A DNA stretch of 64,000 nt, from assembly GCA_008638375.1 (NCBI GenBank), contig CM018051.1:13508369-13572368 (forward strand), written 5' to 3'. Under the pieces are notes generated by a model, which saw only the letters and a program-made list of their open reading frames with translations, was not told the origin of the DNA and ran no database searches. Origin of the DNA: Nyssa sinensis. Lineage: Eukaryota > Streptophyta > Magnoliopsida > Cornales > Nyssaceae. Positions 25,419 through 36,739 of this stretch are shown here, piece after piece. Numbering within the stretch: the first letter of the stretch is position 1; each line of letters starts with the position of its first letter. The position numbers and the translations under genes are program-made.

Positions 25419-25935
25419 TATGCTTGGAGAATGTAAAATAGGATTCTTCACTAATATGCTGGGCTTATCAGGAGATGTATACTACAATGATGCTGAGGTA
25501 TTGAACATGTGGATTTTTGTTTTCTTTTTAAATGTGACTTTGTCAAGTATATAGGAAACTTAGGATCAACTCTTTGTAAAGATAGTATTATGTGCTAAAA
25601 TGAGCTTACACAGTATAATGCCTTCGTTATTTTGCTCTAAAACTTTGCATTGTTGAAAGGGTAGAACGAAAGAAGGATATGCTTGGAGAATGTAAAATAG
25701 GATTCTTCACTAACATGCTTGGGCTTATCAGGAGATGTATACTACAATGATGCTGGGGGATTGAACATGTGGATTTTTGTTTTCTTTTTAAATGTGACTT
25801 TGTCAAGTACATAGGAAACTTAGGATCAACTCTTTGTAAAGATAGTAATATGTGCTAAACAGAGCTTACAGAATATAATGCCTTCGTTATTTTGCTCTAA
25901 AATTTTGCATTGTTGAAAGGGTAGAACGAAAGAAG
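25419..25935. repeat. 259-bp tandem duplication downstream of the AP2 gene
   Basis: Copy 1 25419-25677 and copy 2 25678-25935 both run from TATGCTTGGAGAATGTAAAA to GTAGAACGAAAGAAG and differ at only a handful of positions by eye. This makes it one of the youngest duplications in the window. Confidence 0.93.
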
Positions 25936-26279
25936 TCATAGCGCTATTTGCATGCACATAATTTGTTAATTGATATTCAGGTCCTGTTTGACGGAGTGTG
26001 GGCCTGCAAAATTGACTGTTGCACCCGCGATTTTGGCTGTCACCTGTTACACCGAACACCTTCTGAGTTCAAGACTGCAGCAGTTCGAAATGGATGGGTC
26101 GATTTATTTTTTGGCCGCTTTTTTTTTTCTTCTTGTTCTCTGTCCGCTTTTATTGGCTAACAATATATAACAATTATTCCTCAATATCTTACCATTCATC
26201 TTCAAATAAAAAACTACTATAGTTTTTTTAACTTATTTCCAATTCCTATAAAATCATTTCAAGTTACGTACTTCCAACA

Positions 26280-26330
26280 TCATTCCAAAATATATATATA
26301 TATATACATACATACACACACATACATGTT
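26280..26330. repeat. (TA)n/(CA)n microsatellite
   Basis: TATATATATATATA followed by CATACATACACACACA. Confidence 0.8.
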
Positions 26331-26493
26331 ACAATTACATGTGTTACAGCCATATATGCGTTTGCGTGTGTAAGTGATGTAATGACGCTTTTTTTAAATT
26401 CATTTCATGACATTGTAATGATCTGGCTCACAGTATAAAGTATTTGTTTGCTATGACCGAGGCCCTCACAATTTGTCTCTTGGGCTGTTCCTT

Positions 26494-26905
26494 CTTATAC
26501 TTAACATGGTCCTTTCCCTTCACCTCCTCTAGCAATGTGGGACTTCAGGATTCCTCACCCCACTGCATCCATACTCGAGCACTTTGTGTTTGAGTTATTA
26601 GCAATGATTATGTTTGGTTCTACTTGTTAGCTGTATTTAATGACTTTTTAGAAGTACACACGTTCGCACGTGTGGGACCCACACTTCTGTTTGAGTCTAA
26701 CTACGATATCATTTTGCAATGTATAGTATTATCTGTTTTACGTCAAGTCTTGCACAACTTTGTTCCTCGGGTTGCCCCAAAAGCGCGCTAACTACAAATA
26801 ACTTAGGAACACCAAGAACACAAGTGCATGTGCAACGGGGTGAGGAGTTGTGAGGTCCCACATTGCTTAAGGAGGTGAAGGAAAGGACCATGAAATTCAA
26901 GGTGT
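26494..26905. repeat. inverted repeat with about 95-base arms
   Basis: The left arm (about 26494-26590) has CATGGTCCTTTCCC and AGCAATGTGGGACTTCAGG. The right arm (about 26800-26905) carries the inverse, with GTCCCACATTGCTTAAGG and GAAAGGACCATG. The central spacer is about 210 bases. It could be a fold-back element or two opposing copies of one element end. A related CCCACATTGCTTGGGG occurs near 29070. Confidence 0.7.
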
Positions 26906-27300
26906 GAAGGATAGGTCTCGATCTAGATTGAGTTTTACTTATTTTAGGCATTTTTACCCCCCCCAAATTAATAAAATGAAAGTTCAAAATTGGTTTGGTC
27001 CCTTTAACTGTAAAGTACTCCATTAAGGTCATATTTTTTTATCTGATCACTTCACGCAACTGTATTTATGTGTGAAGGACTGGTAGGTCTCGATCCAGAG
27101 TTGGTTTGTATGTTTATGCAAATTTTTACCTCTGAACAACAAGAATCAATAAATTGAAAGTTCAAATTTGAGTTGATACCTTTAATTTGTAAAGTACCCC
27201 CATGAGGTCATATTTTTTTAACTGATCACCTCATGCAACTCTATTTATGTGTGAAGGTCTGATAGGTTTATGTCTGGAGTCGGTTTCTCTTATTCTGAAA
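26902..27300. repeat. tandem repeat, about 175-bp unit, two copies plus a partial
   Basis: Units start at TGTGAAGG near 26903, 27071 and 27252, each followed by GGTCTCGATC-like text, then AAAGTTCAAA, GTAAAGTAC and CATATTTTTTTA. The third copy breaks off after about 50 bases. Confidence 0.85.
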
Positions 27301-27382
27301 ACTTTTGCCCGCCACACCTTAAAATACACTTCTTAGAAATTTATAACTTAGCAAGTCTAATGTGAAATTCCTCCCACCAAAC

Positions 27383-27394
27383 ACAACACGCACG

Positions 27395-27443
<49 letters not shown>

Positions 27444-27444
27444 T
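27383..27444. repeat. (GC)n-(CA)n-(TA)n microsatellite
   Basis: CGCGCGCGCGC passes into a long CA run, then into TA repeats. Confidence 0.95.
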
Positions 27445-28309
27445 ACTTGTTAAAAAGAAGATGTGAAGATATAATGCATTATATATAATAAAATGCATTG
27501 TATATCTAATACATGTCCAAAAAGCCAAAAAAATATGATAGATGTCTGTCTACAAAAAAAAAGAGATGAAACTAAGTGCCACAAGCTAGTCTCTTCCTGT
27601 TCTGTATAGGTTGACCTCCATGTTGTGTTTCCTGTGTGAGATTTGGTGGACCAACATCAACGTTTATAGACATGTCCTTCTTGCCACGTCTTCTGCCCCT
27701 CGTGTATACTCTGAGTGGTTGTTTCGCTACCTGTGTCACCGACTATGTCATCGCTTGTGACTGTGACTTAACCTGTGTCACCCCCTCCACAAGCTCTTTA
27801 TTGGGGACATGTTATGAGCGAACAGGAGACATACGTGGTGAAACTGAAAGTCTAGACGAAGAAGAAGCCTCATACTATAGATAATTTGGACTCAAATGGT
27901 TGCACAAATGATGTGGAGGCCTTGGTTGTATCTAGTGGTCGGGGGGAGGGGGAATGAAACCTCATGGTCATCTCTGACGCTAAAGTTATGGCTGAGTCTA
28001 GGACTGCGAGCCAACTTAAGCATGTGGTCGAGGCTGAGTCTGGGGATCAGGGTGGGACTAATACTGGTGCTTAGACTGGGATTGACTCTGGGGCTCCTAT
28101 TGCTTGGACTAGGACCGAGTATGGGGCTCCTACTGCTCAGATATGCAACACTCATTATATAAAGCCTCCAAACAAGTGGCAAATATGCCCCAAATCTGTT
28201 GCATGTTATCCATCAAATCTATTGGAGAAGATGTAGCCTCTGTAACGCTATGTGAGAGGTGGAATATGCGTGCCACAATATCCTCCTGCAAAAAAAACAT
28301 TGGTCTTAT

Positions 28310-28740
28310 AACGGGGTGAATAGCCACACTAATTTGATAAAACTGAATAAACATACAATTATATCATACCAGTAGATCTCTGATGCTGGCCATTGGCTAT
28401 AACCCAATCGGTGTCCTTTCAACTGGAAGACCGATGAATCTGTGAGTAATAGATCTATAACGACTAATGTAAGGGTTACTCTTATCCATCCGTCCAATGG
28501 CAAGCTCCCTAGTGACTAGGTGATTACGACATTTTCCCCACAACTCAATGTAAGCCCTATGACGATTCGACTAGTCATACCCATGTCGTCCACGCCTATC
28601 AAACATATGTAGGTCCCAACCAGTGTCACAACGATCTGGTATCCTCTGTATAATACTGAATTGTCACAATACACGATCAGGAAGATGCCGCTCAACAACT
28701 ACGAAGTAGACGAGCAGCACCCATGCAAGCCATATCTCGT
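28310..28740 (-). pseudogene. plant mobile domain (PMD) relic
   Basis: On the - strand broken frames read ERHLPDRVL, then QFSIIQRIP, then DRCDTGWDLHMFDRRGRH and ELWGKCRNHLVTRE. This is the characteristic end of the plant mobile domain carried by some plant transposable elements (VERHLPDRVLRQFG-type motif). At least two stops lie in the motif region. The element type (MULE or LTR) cannot be settled. The surrounding 27500-28300 and 28740-29250 hold no other recognisable domain. Confidence 0.6.
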
Positions 28741-29257
28741 GTAACGTTTCGTAAAATTAAAAAAATAAATAAAGAAATAAATAATGGATAATATTACTTT
28801 TGCATGATAATAAACCTCACAAACATAATAATGATATAGAAAGAATTTAAACGTGATATGAAGTGATGATACATGGGGAATAAATGCAAAATGGTAAAAA
28901 ATTGAATTGTAGAAATCAGAAAAATGCGTATTGTGACACGTGAAGCGGGTCGCTGCAGATGGTATCAAAGTTGGACCCCAGCCGGAAGTGTGGAGATGGC
29001 TGCACGCTACTGCATGCCCACCCAAGAGGACGGTATTCCTATAGGAAGGTAATAGGAAAGGGTAATGCATCCCACATTGCTTGGGGAAGGGGGAAGGGAA
29101 AGGTAAAAGATTCATAAGTAGGACCCCAGTTCTCCTTGTCACAACGCATTTTAATGTCGTGAGGGCGAAGCCCAAAGCAGACAATATTATGACACGTCGA
29201 GCAGGTCGCTACGGATACTAACTGCTCTATGTGGTGAGCTTGAGGTATATAATTGTT

Positions 29258-29683
29258 AGAGTGAAAGAGAGTGAGAAATTTAGAGAGAGTTTGAGAAAAT
29301 TAAACAGACTATGAGAGAGATTCTTCAGAGTAAGAGAAATGAGAGATTCAGAGGATTGTGAGAGAGTGAGAGAGGCTAACGTTCAAATAAATGGCTGTGA
29401 GAGTGAGAGCATTGTGTTCCAATGGCTATTTCGAAGTCATGCTAACCAAAGTGAAAAAGAGTGAAAAATTTAGAAAGAGTTTGAGAAAATTAAACAGACT
29501 GTGAAAGAGATTCTTTAGAGTAAGAGAGATGAGAGATTCAGGGGACTGTGAGAGAGACTAACCTTTAAATAGATGGCCGTGCGAATGAGAGCACTGTGTT
29601 TCAACGGCTATTTCAGAGTTAGGCTGACCTTGAGACTCAAATGCAATCGAAGTCAGGAAGAAAAATAGATGGCTGTGAGAGTG
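29258..29683. repeat. tandem repeat, about 190-bp unit, GA-rich, two copies plus a partial
   Basis: Two units (about 29258-29447, 29448-29640) share AGAAAGAGTTTGAGAAAATT-like text and GAGATTCAG, then ATGGCYGTG..GAGAGCA. A third unit begins near 29662 and is cut at 29684, where Copia integrase sequence begins. Confidence 0.85.
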
Positions 29684-30600
29684 AGAGCACTTGCCATTTC
29701 TTGAATAACTCTATTTTTTCTCTCAACCACCCCATTCTGTTGAGGTGTCTTGGGAGCTAAAAATTCATGTTTTATGCCTAGGTTATCACAATAATCAATG
29801 ACAGGAGATTTTTTAAATTTATTACCATGATCACTTTTTACCCTCACAATTGTGTAATTTCTCATTTTAGATTCTTTGACTAATCCTAATGACAACATGA
29901 AACACATCCGACTTTTCTCTAAGAAAATCTACAAAAGAGTATCGAGAAAAATCATCTACCATAACTAGGATGTATCTCCTACCACCAAGACTCTCAGTTC
30001 TAGTATAACCCATCAAGTCCATATGGATTAGTTCTAATGGCCTTGAGGTTGATAATAATGAATACTTTTTATGTGATACTCTAGTTTGCTTAGCTTTTTG
30101 ACACGTACCACATACATCTGTAGAAGTCTTACCTAGTTTTGGTAGTCCACGGACTAGGTCTTTATTTGACAAGATCTTCATATCTTTAGAGTTCAAATTA
30201 CCTAGTCTCTCATGCCACAAATTGCAGCTTTCAACCTTAGCACTATTACATATGACAGTGGGATTTGGAATTATTCTATAGCAATTATCAATTGTCCTAA
30301 TCCCTTGCAAGACACACCTACCTTTTGTGTTAAACATTATACACTCATTTTTAGAGAAGTAGACTGCAAGACTGTCATCACATAGCTGACTTATGCTAAT
30401 TAAGTTGGCTTTTAGACTATCAACATAAAGAACATTTTCTAGTTTAAGAAGACCTTCAGGAAGAATTGAACCATTTCCTAACACATTACATCTACTACCA
30501 TCACCAAAAGTGACAACCCTACCATTGTACTTCTCCATATGAGAAAATAGGGATTTGTCTCCAATCATATGCCTTGAACACCCACTGTTAAAGTACCATT
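29684..30600 (-). pseudogene. Copia pre-integrase and integrase fragment
   Basis: The pre-integrase part reads CNLWHERLGNLNSKDMKIL and VCGTCQKAKQTRVSHKK: the CX2C pair is kept, but the second His of the zinc site is Asn (LGN for LGH). The integrase core has LIHMDLMGYT (first Asp), SDHGNKFKK (second Asp) and GVVERKNR (Glu), so the D,D,E triad is still readable. A frameshift lies near 29867-29907, between the first and second Asp. It ends soon after VERKNRVIQEMASAL. Confidence 0.8.
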
Positions 30601-30785
30601 AAGTAATATTTTAAGCACTCAATATAGTGTGAATAACAAGACAATTCAACCTATCTTTCCTAACCCAGACTTGTCTGAATTTCCTAGCATGAATCTTGTT
30701 ATCATTAGTTCTAATTTTAGAGTTATATGATGATCTAGAGTAATTAGTCATATTATTGACTCTTTGAGCTAAACTCTTGAGATTC

Positions 30786-31632
30786 TTAAACTAAGGTGCT
30801 CAATTGTTTCTTCATGATTGACAATTCAGATTTTGGCACACTGGAGATTTGGTGATATTTGTCTTTCCTAGACTCTTTACAATATTGCCTTGTATGTCTG
30901 ACTATTTTACAATAACTACAATACCATGCATTCAGTTGAGGTATAACTAGAGGATTTTGAGTAGGAGACACAAACTTGACTGTCATTAGATGAGCCTTTT
31001 GAGATTGATAGGATACAGTGGGTTTTTTATAATCATGAACAGTATCATAATCCAGACCAACCTTGTTACTTTTGAAAGTGATAATGTTCAACATTTTTCT
31101 TAATTTATTAGACCTGTCTTCAAAAATAGCCCTAACTTCCTTAGCCTTTTTAAGTTCGACTTTGGAGATCAGTATTTTCAGACTTATTAGAGACAAGCTC
31201 TTTCCTCAAACTATCAATCTCCAGACCTAAGGAATTTCTCTTAATCTCAACTTCATTCAACCTCTCAAGAAGAGTAGCTTGATCAACCTTGAGCTGGTTA
31301 ATAAGAGTCTCACTTTCAATATTAGCACTCTTCTTTTTTTCAACTAGTTTTAATTTGGCAGCAAGCTTGAGATTAACTTTCTTGAGTTTAAGTGATTTTT
31401 CATACAATTGATCATAAGCTGCATGCATATTATGATCGATTTCACAATCACTTTCACTCTTTGAGGACTCTTCACCATCAAAATCTTTTTCACTAACATC
31501 ATGGGTTAGAGAAATCTCAGGGATATTAGTGGTGACAATGAAGGGTAAGAATTGTTGTTCTTCTTCTACTTCATCATTACCTTTACCCTCATCTTCCTCT
31601 TCATTATCATCATCGGTCAAGGTTGAGTTCAT
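30786..31632 (-). pseudogene. Copia gag middle and C-terminal region
   Basis: An acidic start (DDDNEEEDEGKGND), then a Lys/Glu/Leu-rich coiled coil in two frames overlapping near 31150-31196, then zinc knuckle CSYCKIVRHTRQYC at about 30883-30928 with all CX2CX4HX4C residues. A more N-terminal knuckle at about 31680-31725 reads CYDCHKYGHIATDF, its last Cys replaced by Phe. Confidence 0.7.
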
Positions 31633-32069
31633 TGCCCTAAAATTACTATTCCCCTTATTTTTCTTTTTGTTGAAAAAATCTGTTGCGATGTGACCATACT
31701 TATGGCAATCATAGCATTCTATGGGAGATGAACTAGATGATTGATTTGAGAATTTTCTCCTATCATTACTAGAGATAGATTTGCCCCTTGAGTTGTTTGA
31801 GATTGAATTAGACTTCCTAGAAGAGCTTCTTTAATTAGATGAATTATTTTTCCTACCTTTAAGGAATTTATTGCATCTTTTGACAAATGAGGCTAGATCA
31901 TCATCATTAAAAGGTGCAGACTCGGTGCCTTGTTCCTTTTCAGATTTTTCTTGAACAGATTTCAAGGCTATGCTCTTTTGTCTCCCATTCTGTTTACAAT
32001 TCAACTCATATGTCTAGAGTGAACCTACTAACTCATCAACTCTCATGGAGTCAACATTTTTGCTTTTTT

Positions 32070-32555
32070 CTATAGTAGTGACTTTGGTTGAAATCGCTCA
32101 GGTAGAGATCTCAACAATTTGCGCACAATTTTGTGCTCCTCAATCCTTTCTCCAAGATTAAAAAAAGAATTGACAACATCACTTAGTTTTGCATAAAAAT
32201 CATCAAATGATTCAGTCTCATCCATTATAAGTGATTCAAACTTAGAGGTCAACATTTGGAGTTTGGACCACTTGACAACAGTAGTACATTCATGGGTAAT
32301 CTGTAGGATTCCCCAAGCATCCTTAGATTTCTCACATGTCATAATACCTCTAACCTCATCAGCACTAACAGCATTGAAAATTGCATTCAACCATTTAGTA
32401 TTGTAACCACTCATTCTAAGTTCAAGTTTGTTCAATTCAATTCCTAGTTTAAGTTCAATTGGTTTTTCAACAGTAGCTACAATGGTGAAATGGGTCCAAC
32501 CACTAACAATAGTCAACCAGGCACGTTCATCAATAAATCTAACGAATGCCTTCAT
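32070..32555 (-). pseudogene. Copia gag N-terminal domain (UBN2-like)
   Basis: 161 residues including MKAFVRFIDERAWLTIVSGW, LNAIFNAVSADEVRGIMTCE, AWGILQITHECTTVVKW and KLLRSLPERFQPKSLL. The W..L...HE and LRSLPERF elements are hallmarks of Copia gag. The frame is open here but does not join the downstream gag frame. Confidence 0.8.
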
Positions 32556-32672
32556 CTTAACTTTTCAATATGCATAATTAGTACTATCAAACAATGGAGG
32601 ACGAGATATAGAACCTCCTTCACGATTATCCATCTAGACAAATATAGGATCAATCTAATACCTAAGATTAAG

Positions 32673-32684
32673 TTCTGATGCCAC
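32673..32684 (-). other. Copia primer-binding site (degenerate, tRNA-iMet type)
   Basis: The - strand reads TGGCATCAGAAC beside the LTR, two substitutions from the common plant Copia PBS TGGTATCAGAGC, which pairs with initiator Met tRNA. Confidence 0.7.
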
Positions 32685-32686
32685 TT

Positions 32687-33693
32687 TGAGGGATCCAATC
32701 TATGTCTAGATGTCAAAAATTAGACCTAGAGGAATAGATCTCTATAGAAAATAAAAATTATTTGTTTAACTATGTTCAAATTCACTTGCTAGTGGGTGTA
32801 AACAAATTCAGTGATATGCAATAATAAACTATAACAATAATAAATAAAGCAATAGTAAAAATATAGAGACAGTGCACCAAATTTGTTGATGAGGAAACCG
32901 CCACAGATTAATTGAATCTGCTTTGGAAAACCTGAATCTACTTTGGAAAACCTCGGGGTGCTGACCCAAATGTGAATCCACTAGAAGATGTTCGATGATT
33001 ACAAACTCTATACACTCGATTTTAGTCCCTCAAGCCTTTGGATAATCTGAATCTTCTCAAATTCAAATCCTCAAGTACCCTTTAAGTGTATCTGCCATTT
33101 CGAACTCCACGAATGATAATCCAGGACAATTGTGAACTCCACGCAACCTCAAACTCTATTGATCGCACAAACTTGAAATCCACAAGCTTGTACTCAACGA
33201 ACAATGTAGAAGATGGAATTCAAGTTCTTTCTTCAAGGATTTGATCAAGGTGTGCTATGAAGAAAAAATACTTTTGGAAAGTTTAGAAACTCTTTTTGAT
33301 ACCAACCAAAAGTCCCCCCCTCAACGAACTAGGGATCAAATCCTTATATAGGATAGGTTTTGGAAAGAAAATTGCATTATTTAAATCCAACTACAAAATT
33401 GATCTACGCAATATTCGTTCTCACGAATTGGGTGTTCGTTCGCATAAACCTCAATTTGTTCAAACGAACGATCGAACGGATGTGATATAAAAGCTACTGA
33501 AAAATTTGTTGGATCATTCATTTGAATGAATATCCAACGAATGGGTTTCTAGAAAATTCTTTCGATTGACAGATCGAACGAACACTTCATTAATATATAC
33601 AAAAAACTCACTAGAATATTCGTGTGAACTTTATAACTTAATGACAGTTTTGTCTCGCAGATTAGCTAATACTTGTGACAAATAGTCCTAACA
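32687..33693 (-). repeat. Copia 5' LTR, about 1 kb
   Basis: In element orientation it starts TGTTAGGACTATTTG (at 33693) and ends beside the PBS with ...CCCTCA (32687), i.e. TG...CA boundaries. No partner LTR is present. AACGAACGATCGAACG-like words lie in the upstream half. Confidence 0.65.
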
Positions 33694-33985
33694 AACATAG
33701 ATTTCCTATTTTTCAGAGTGTCCGTTTTGAACTTGAAGATATAAATAGAAATGATGATGAGTTATCTGGTAACCTAGGGTATACAAAGATTAAGATAGTC
33801 CTATTTGAGGACAATGGGAAGCCTTTGAGTAGCTTCTCTATAGGCTGAGAATGAGCATGGCCGATAGGAACTAGTAAGATACAGAATGTTACCGACCCCT
33901 TTATTAATCATGCTCTTGAACGAAGTTATACAGTTAACTCTAGATGGTATATAGAACTTTTGAGCCTAACAAGTTTGAAAGCAAT
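33694..33985. other. unassigned spacer beside the Copia LTR
   Basis: Contains short open stretches but no recognised domain. It may be the target into which the Copia element jumped. Confidence 0.4.
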
Positions 33986-34570
33986 TGTGATTTCACAACA
34001 TATTTACCAATATTCATGATTACGAGAAGTTTCACAACTAGTAAATATCATTATTTCTTTGAAATTAAAACTGAGTTGATTCAAATAGGGAAATTTCACT
34101 AATTGGAAATGAATTGAAACCAGTTTGATAAAAAAAATAGTGAAATTTCGCTGTCTGATTAAAAGTAGTGAAATTTCACTTTTGGTAACTTAATTAAAAT
34201 GATTTGATTAAAATAGTAAAATTTTATTATTTTTTTAAAAGAAAACTTAACTGAAACTAGTGTTAATGAACAAAACTAATTTCTTTATTAAAATAGTGAG
34301 ATTTCACTATTTCTTTGACATTAAAACTAAACTAATATATATTTGATTCAAATAGTGAAATCTTAAAAAAATGAAATGAATTAAATTGAAACTAGTTCAT
34401 TAAAAGAGTAAAATTTCATTGTTTGTGTAAAAGTGGATTAAATTGAAATTAGTTTGATTAAAAGTAGTGAAATTTCACTATTTTGCAATAAGGCCATTTT
34501 TAGTCTTATTTTACTATTTTCAAGAGAAAATAGTGAAATTTCAATATTTGGGACTGATTTTTTGGGACGA
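33986..34570. repeat. cluster of GTGAAATTTCAC palindromes
   Basis: The self-complementary GTGAAATTTCAC occurs exactly at 34168-34179 and 34467-34478. Several variants differ by one to three bases, such as GTGAGATTTCAC and GGGAAATTTCAC, at irregular 60-100 base spacing with AACTAGTTTGATTAAAA-like linkers. It looks like a decayed satellite. Confidence 0.65.
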
Positions 34571-35037
34571 AATTTCATATAAAATATGGATATTGTTTAA
34601 TCGATCTCCTTTTTTAGAGCCTAAATATTTGGGGGCCACTATTTAACGAATTTTGAAATTTGACACAAAAAAACTAAAAGATTTTTTGAGATAAAAAGAA
34701 TAGACTTGAACCTAATCATAATTTATAACTTATTTGAAAACGGTTTATTGAAAAGCCCAAAAGCAAAAGGAAAATTGATTAATGAAAGAGTTAGCGCATA
34801 TATTATACGAACTAATCAAATTATAGAGATTTTACTTCTGCAATGGACTAAAGTGGTCCTCTTAATGAAAGCAGTGATGGTCATGCCTTGATGGCTTTAG
34901 GCTCTATGGGCATTAAATGTATTTACTTGAAATAGAGTAACAAGTCGTTCATTACATATTCTTAAAAAGAATGAATATTACATTAATGTTCAAATTAAAT
35001 AGTGGCCCCAACAATGATGGTTGTTATACAAAGGAAT

Positions 35038-35208
35038 GGGTAATGCTACTATAAATTCAAGTGCATATGAGACATGGTATTTTAATCCTTGGATAACCTC
35101 GAGATTGAGCTTTCCTTTATCCGAACCCCTTTATCTCTAGTTCCCAAGGTAATGCAAGGGTTAAAACACCCTCTCATATGCACTCGAGCTTACAGTAGTA
35201 TTATTGTA
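35038..35208. mobile_element. MITE copy 1
   Basis: The left end GGTAATGCTACTATAAATTC continues to AAGTGCATATGAGAC. The right end, inverted, reads AATACTACTGTAAGCTCGAG then TGCATATGAGAG. So there are terminal inverted repeats of about 40 bases with mismatches. No coding sequence. Confidence 0.65.
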
Positions 35209-35214
35209 AAAGAA

Positions 35215-35385
35215 GGGTAATGCTACTATAAGTTCGAGTGCATATGAGACATATTGTTTTAACCCTTAGATGACTTTGGGATTGAGTTTTCATTTATCCG
35301 AACAACTTTTTCTCTAATTCCCAAGATAATGAAAAAACACCATCTCATACGCACTCGAGCTTCCAGTATCATTCCTCTAAAGGAA
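35215..35385. mobile_element. MITE copy 2, directly adjacent
   Basis: Same order as copy 1: GGTAATGCTACTATAAGTTC, AGTGCATATGAGAC, CTCATACGCACTCGAGCTT. Six bases separate the copies. Divergence between the copies shows neither is recent. Confidence 0.65.
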
Positions 35386-35769
35386 GGGTAGTGCTACTAG
35401 CAATTTAAGTTGTTGTCTGTCTTATTAATATACTGCATCAATGTTCAAATTAAATAGTAGGCTCCTAGTAATGGCTGCTCAAATTAGATGATTGATAAAG
35501 TCTTTCAAGAATCGAAATTCTATCAAATAATGGAAGTCCTTACTCACATGTAATTAGCATAGTTTTAATTTCTCTTCCCACATCGTCATATAAAAAAGAA
35601 AAAGAAAAGTCTTTCAGACAAGTATTTGTATTTTGCATTTGATAAAGGGAAATCATACTGATACATGCATCCGATTTTTACAAACATTTTTCTCTTTCTT
35701 GTTTATCAAACTCCAAACAAGTTTTCAATTTTTTCTCTTTCTTTTACTTTCTATCACTTCCCACCTAAT

Positions 35770-35880
35770 CAAGCACAGCCTCGGAGTTTTAAAAAGCCGA
35801 AAATAGTTACAAATGTGAACTTCAGGGTCTCGAGATTAGTCGAGATGCGAGCAAACTAGTCCTCATGTTTGTCTAAAATT
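35770..35880 (+). mobile_element. SINE 3' fragment
   Basis: TCTCGAGATTAGTCGAGATG then CGAGCAAACTAGTC parallels the tail of the SINE at 59438-59632 (AAAATTAGTCGAGGTACGCG CAAACTGGTC, split here for length). The tRNA-like head is missing. Confidence 0.5.
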
Positions 35881-36739
35881 TTTAGTATAAAATTGATATT
35901 TCAGTTATGGGATGAACTCAAGAATTTTATTAATTTCTTCTCTACCTTCTTTTCATTTGATTTTTTTGGAAATATGATATATATTGATTTATGTCTTGTG
36001 TTTTTGAAGAAAATGTGAATAAGGATTAATATTACAACTGGATTTTGTAAGCTCCAGAATTCATAATCTTTCAAATCAAACAAGGATAATGATAAAAAGG
36101 AAAATAAAAGGAGAGCAAGGAAAACATACAATTTCATCAATATGGAAAAAGTATAAATTTGTAGTTTTATTTCTTTTTTCTCATTTCATTTACATTATAA
36201 ATGTTGGGATATTAAATCATCATTTTTACACTATATTTGAGTAAGAAATTTAGGGAGAAATTTGAGGCTAAAAAGAAAATTGAGAATTCTTAAAACCCTT
36301 TTGTTTGGGTAAAATATTTTTATATAAGCATTAAAAAATAATAATTAATAATTTTTGTTAAAGTAATGTTAAAAATATGTGAACTTTTTTTTTTTATATA
36401 TATCTATATATAAGTAATTGTAGCATATGTATAGAAGACTCCAAAAGGAGGCGAATATATGTGCGAAGTTTACAAATATATAATTTGTAATTATTATGAT
36501 CAATTTTTTAAATTTTATTCTTATAATTAGAAATACATATATTACACTTGACTTTTATAAATATAATGGAATTAAATTACTTTTATAGTAAATTTTAAAT
36601 TGCTCTCACCGAGACAAAATTGTAACTTTGTTCAAACTAAACATAGCGTTTTGACATAACTTTACTGGAGATTCGGTGCGAAAGAAAAAAAATTCAAATA
36701 CAGTAAAGTATTTTAATACTAAAGAGTAGCTTACAAAGG
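35881..36739. other. AT-rich spacer, nothing recognised
   Basis: Low-complexity AT sequence with poly(T) and TA tracts near 36387-36412. No domain or RNA gene seen. Confidence 0.5.

Larger units (their letters stand above)
29684..33693 (-). mobile_element. 3'-truncated Copia (Sirevirus-like) LTR retrotransposon
   Basis: Transcription direction is right to left: 5' LTR (32687-33693), PBS, gag, protease/pre-integrase, integrase core, then abrupt loss. Reverse transcriptase, RNase H and the 3' LTR are missing. The gag type, with its N-terminal UBN2-like domain, acidic and coiled-coil middle and C-terminal zinc knuckle, resembles Sirevirus-group elements. The coding part is fragmented by stops and frameshifts. 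Confidence 0.8.

Noticed and set aside
25948..26170. Open frames after a TTCAG acceptor-like site downstream of the AP2 gene
   Set aside because: No domain, two overlapping frames, ends in poly(T). The AP2 gene already ends with the expected family tail at 25172.
27636..28182. Open frames on both strands with GGGGCTC repeats
   Set aside because: Short, mutually overlapping, no domain. Repeated TCTGGGGMTC words explain the openness.
28699..29184. 161-codon open frame on the - strand
   Set aside because: No recognisable domain; the composition is low-complexity and the frame lies in transposon-flank sequence upstream of the PMD relic, whose own frame differs.
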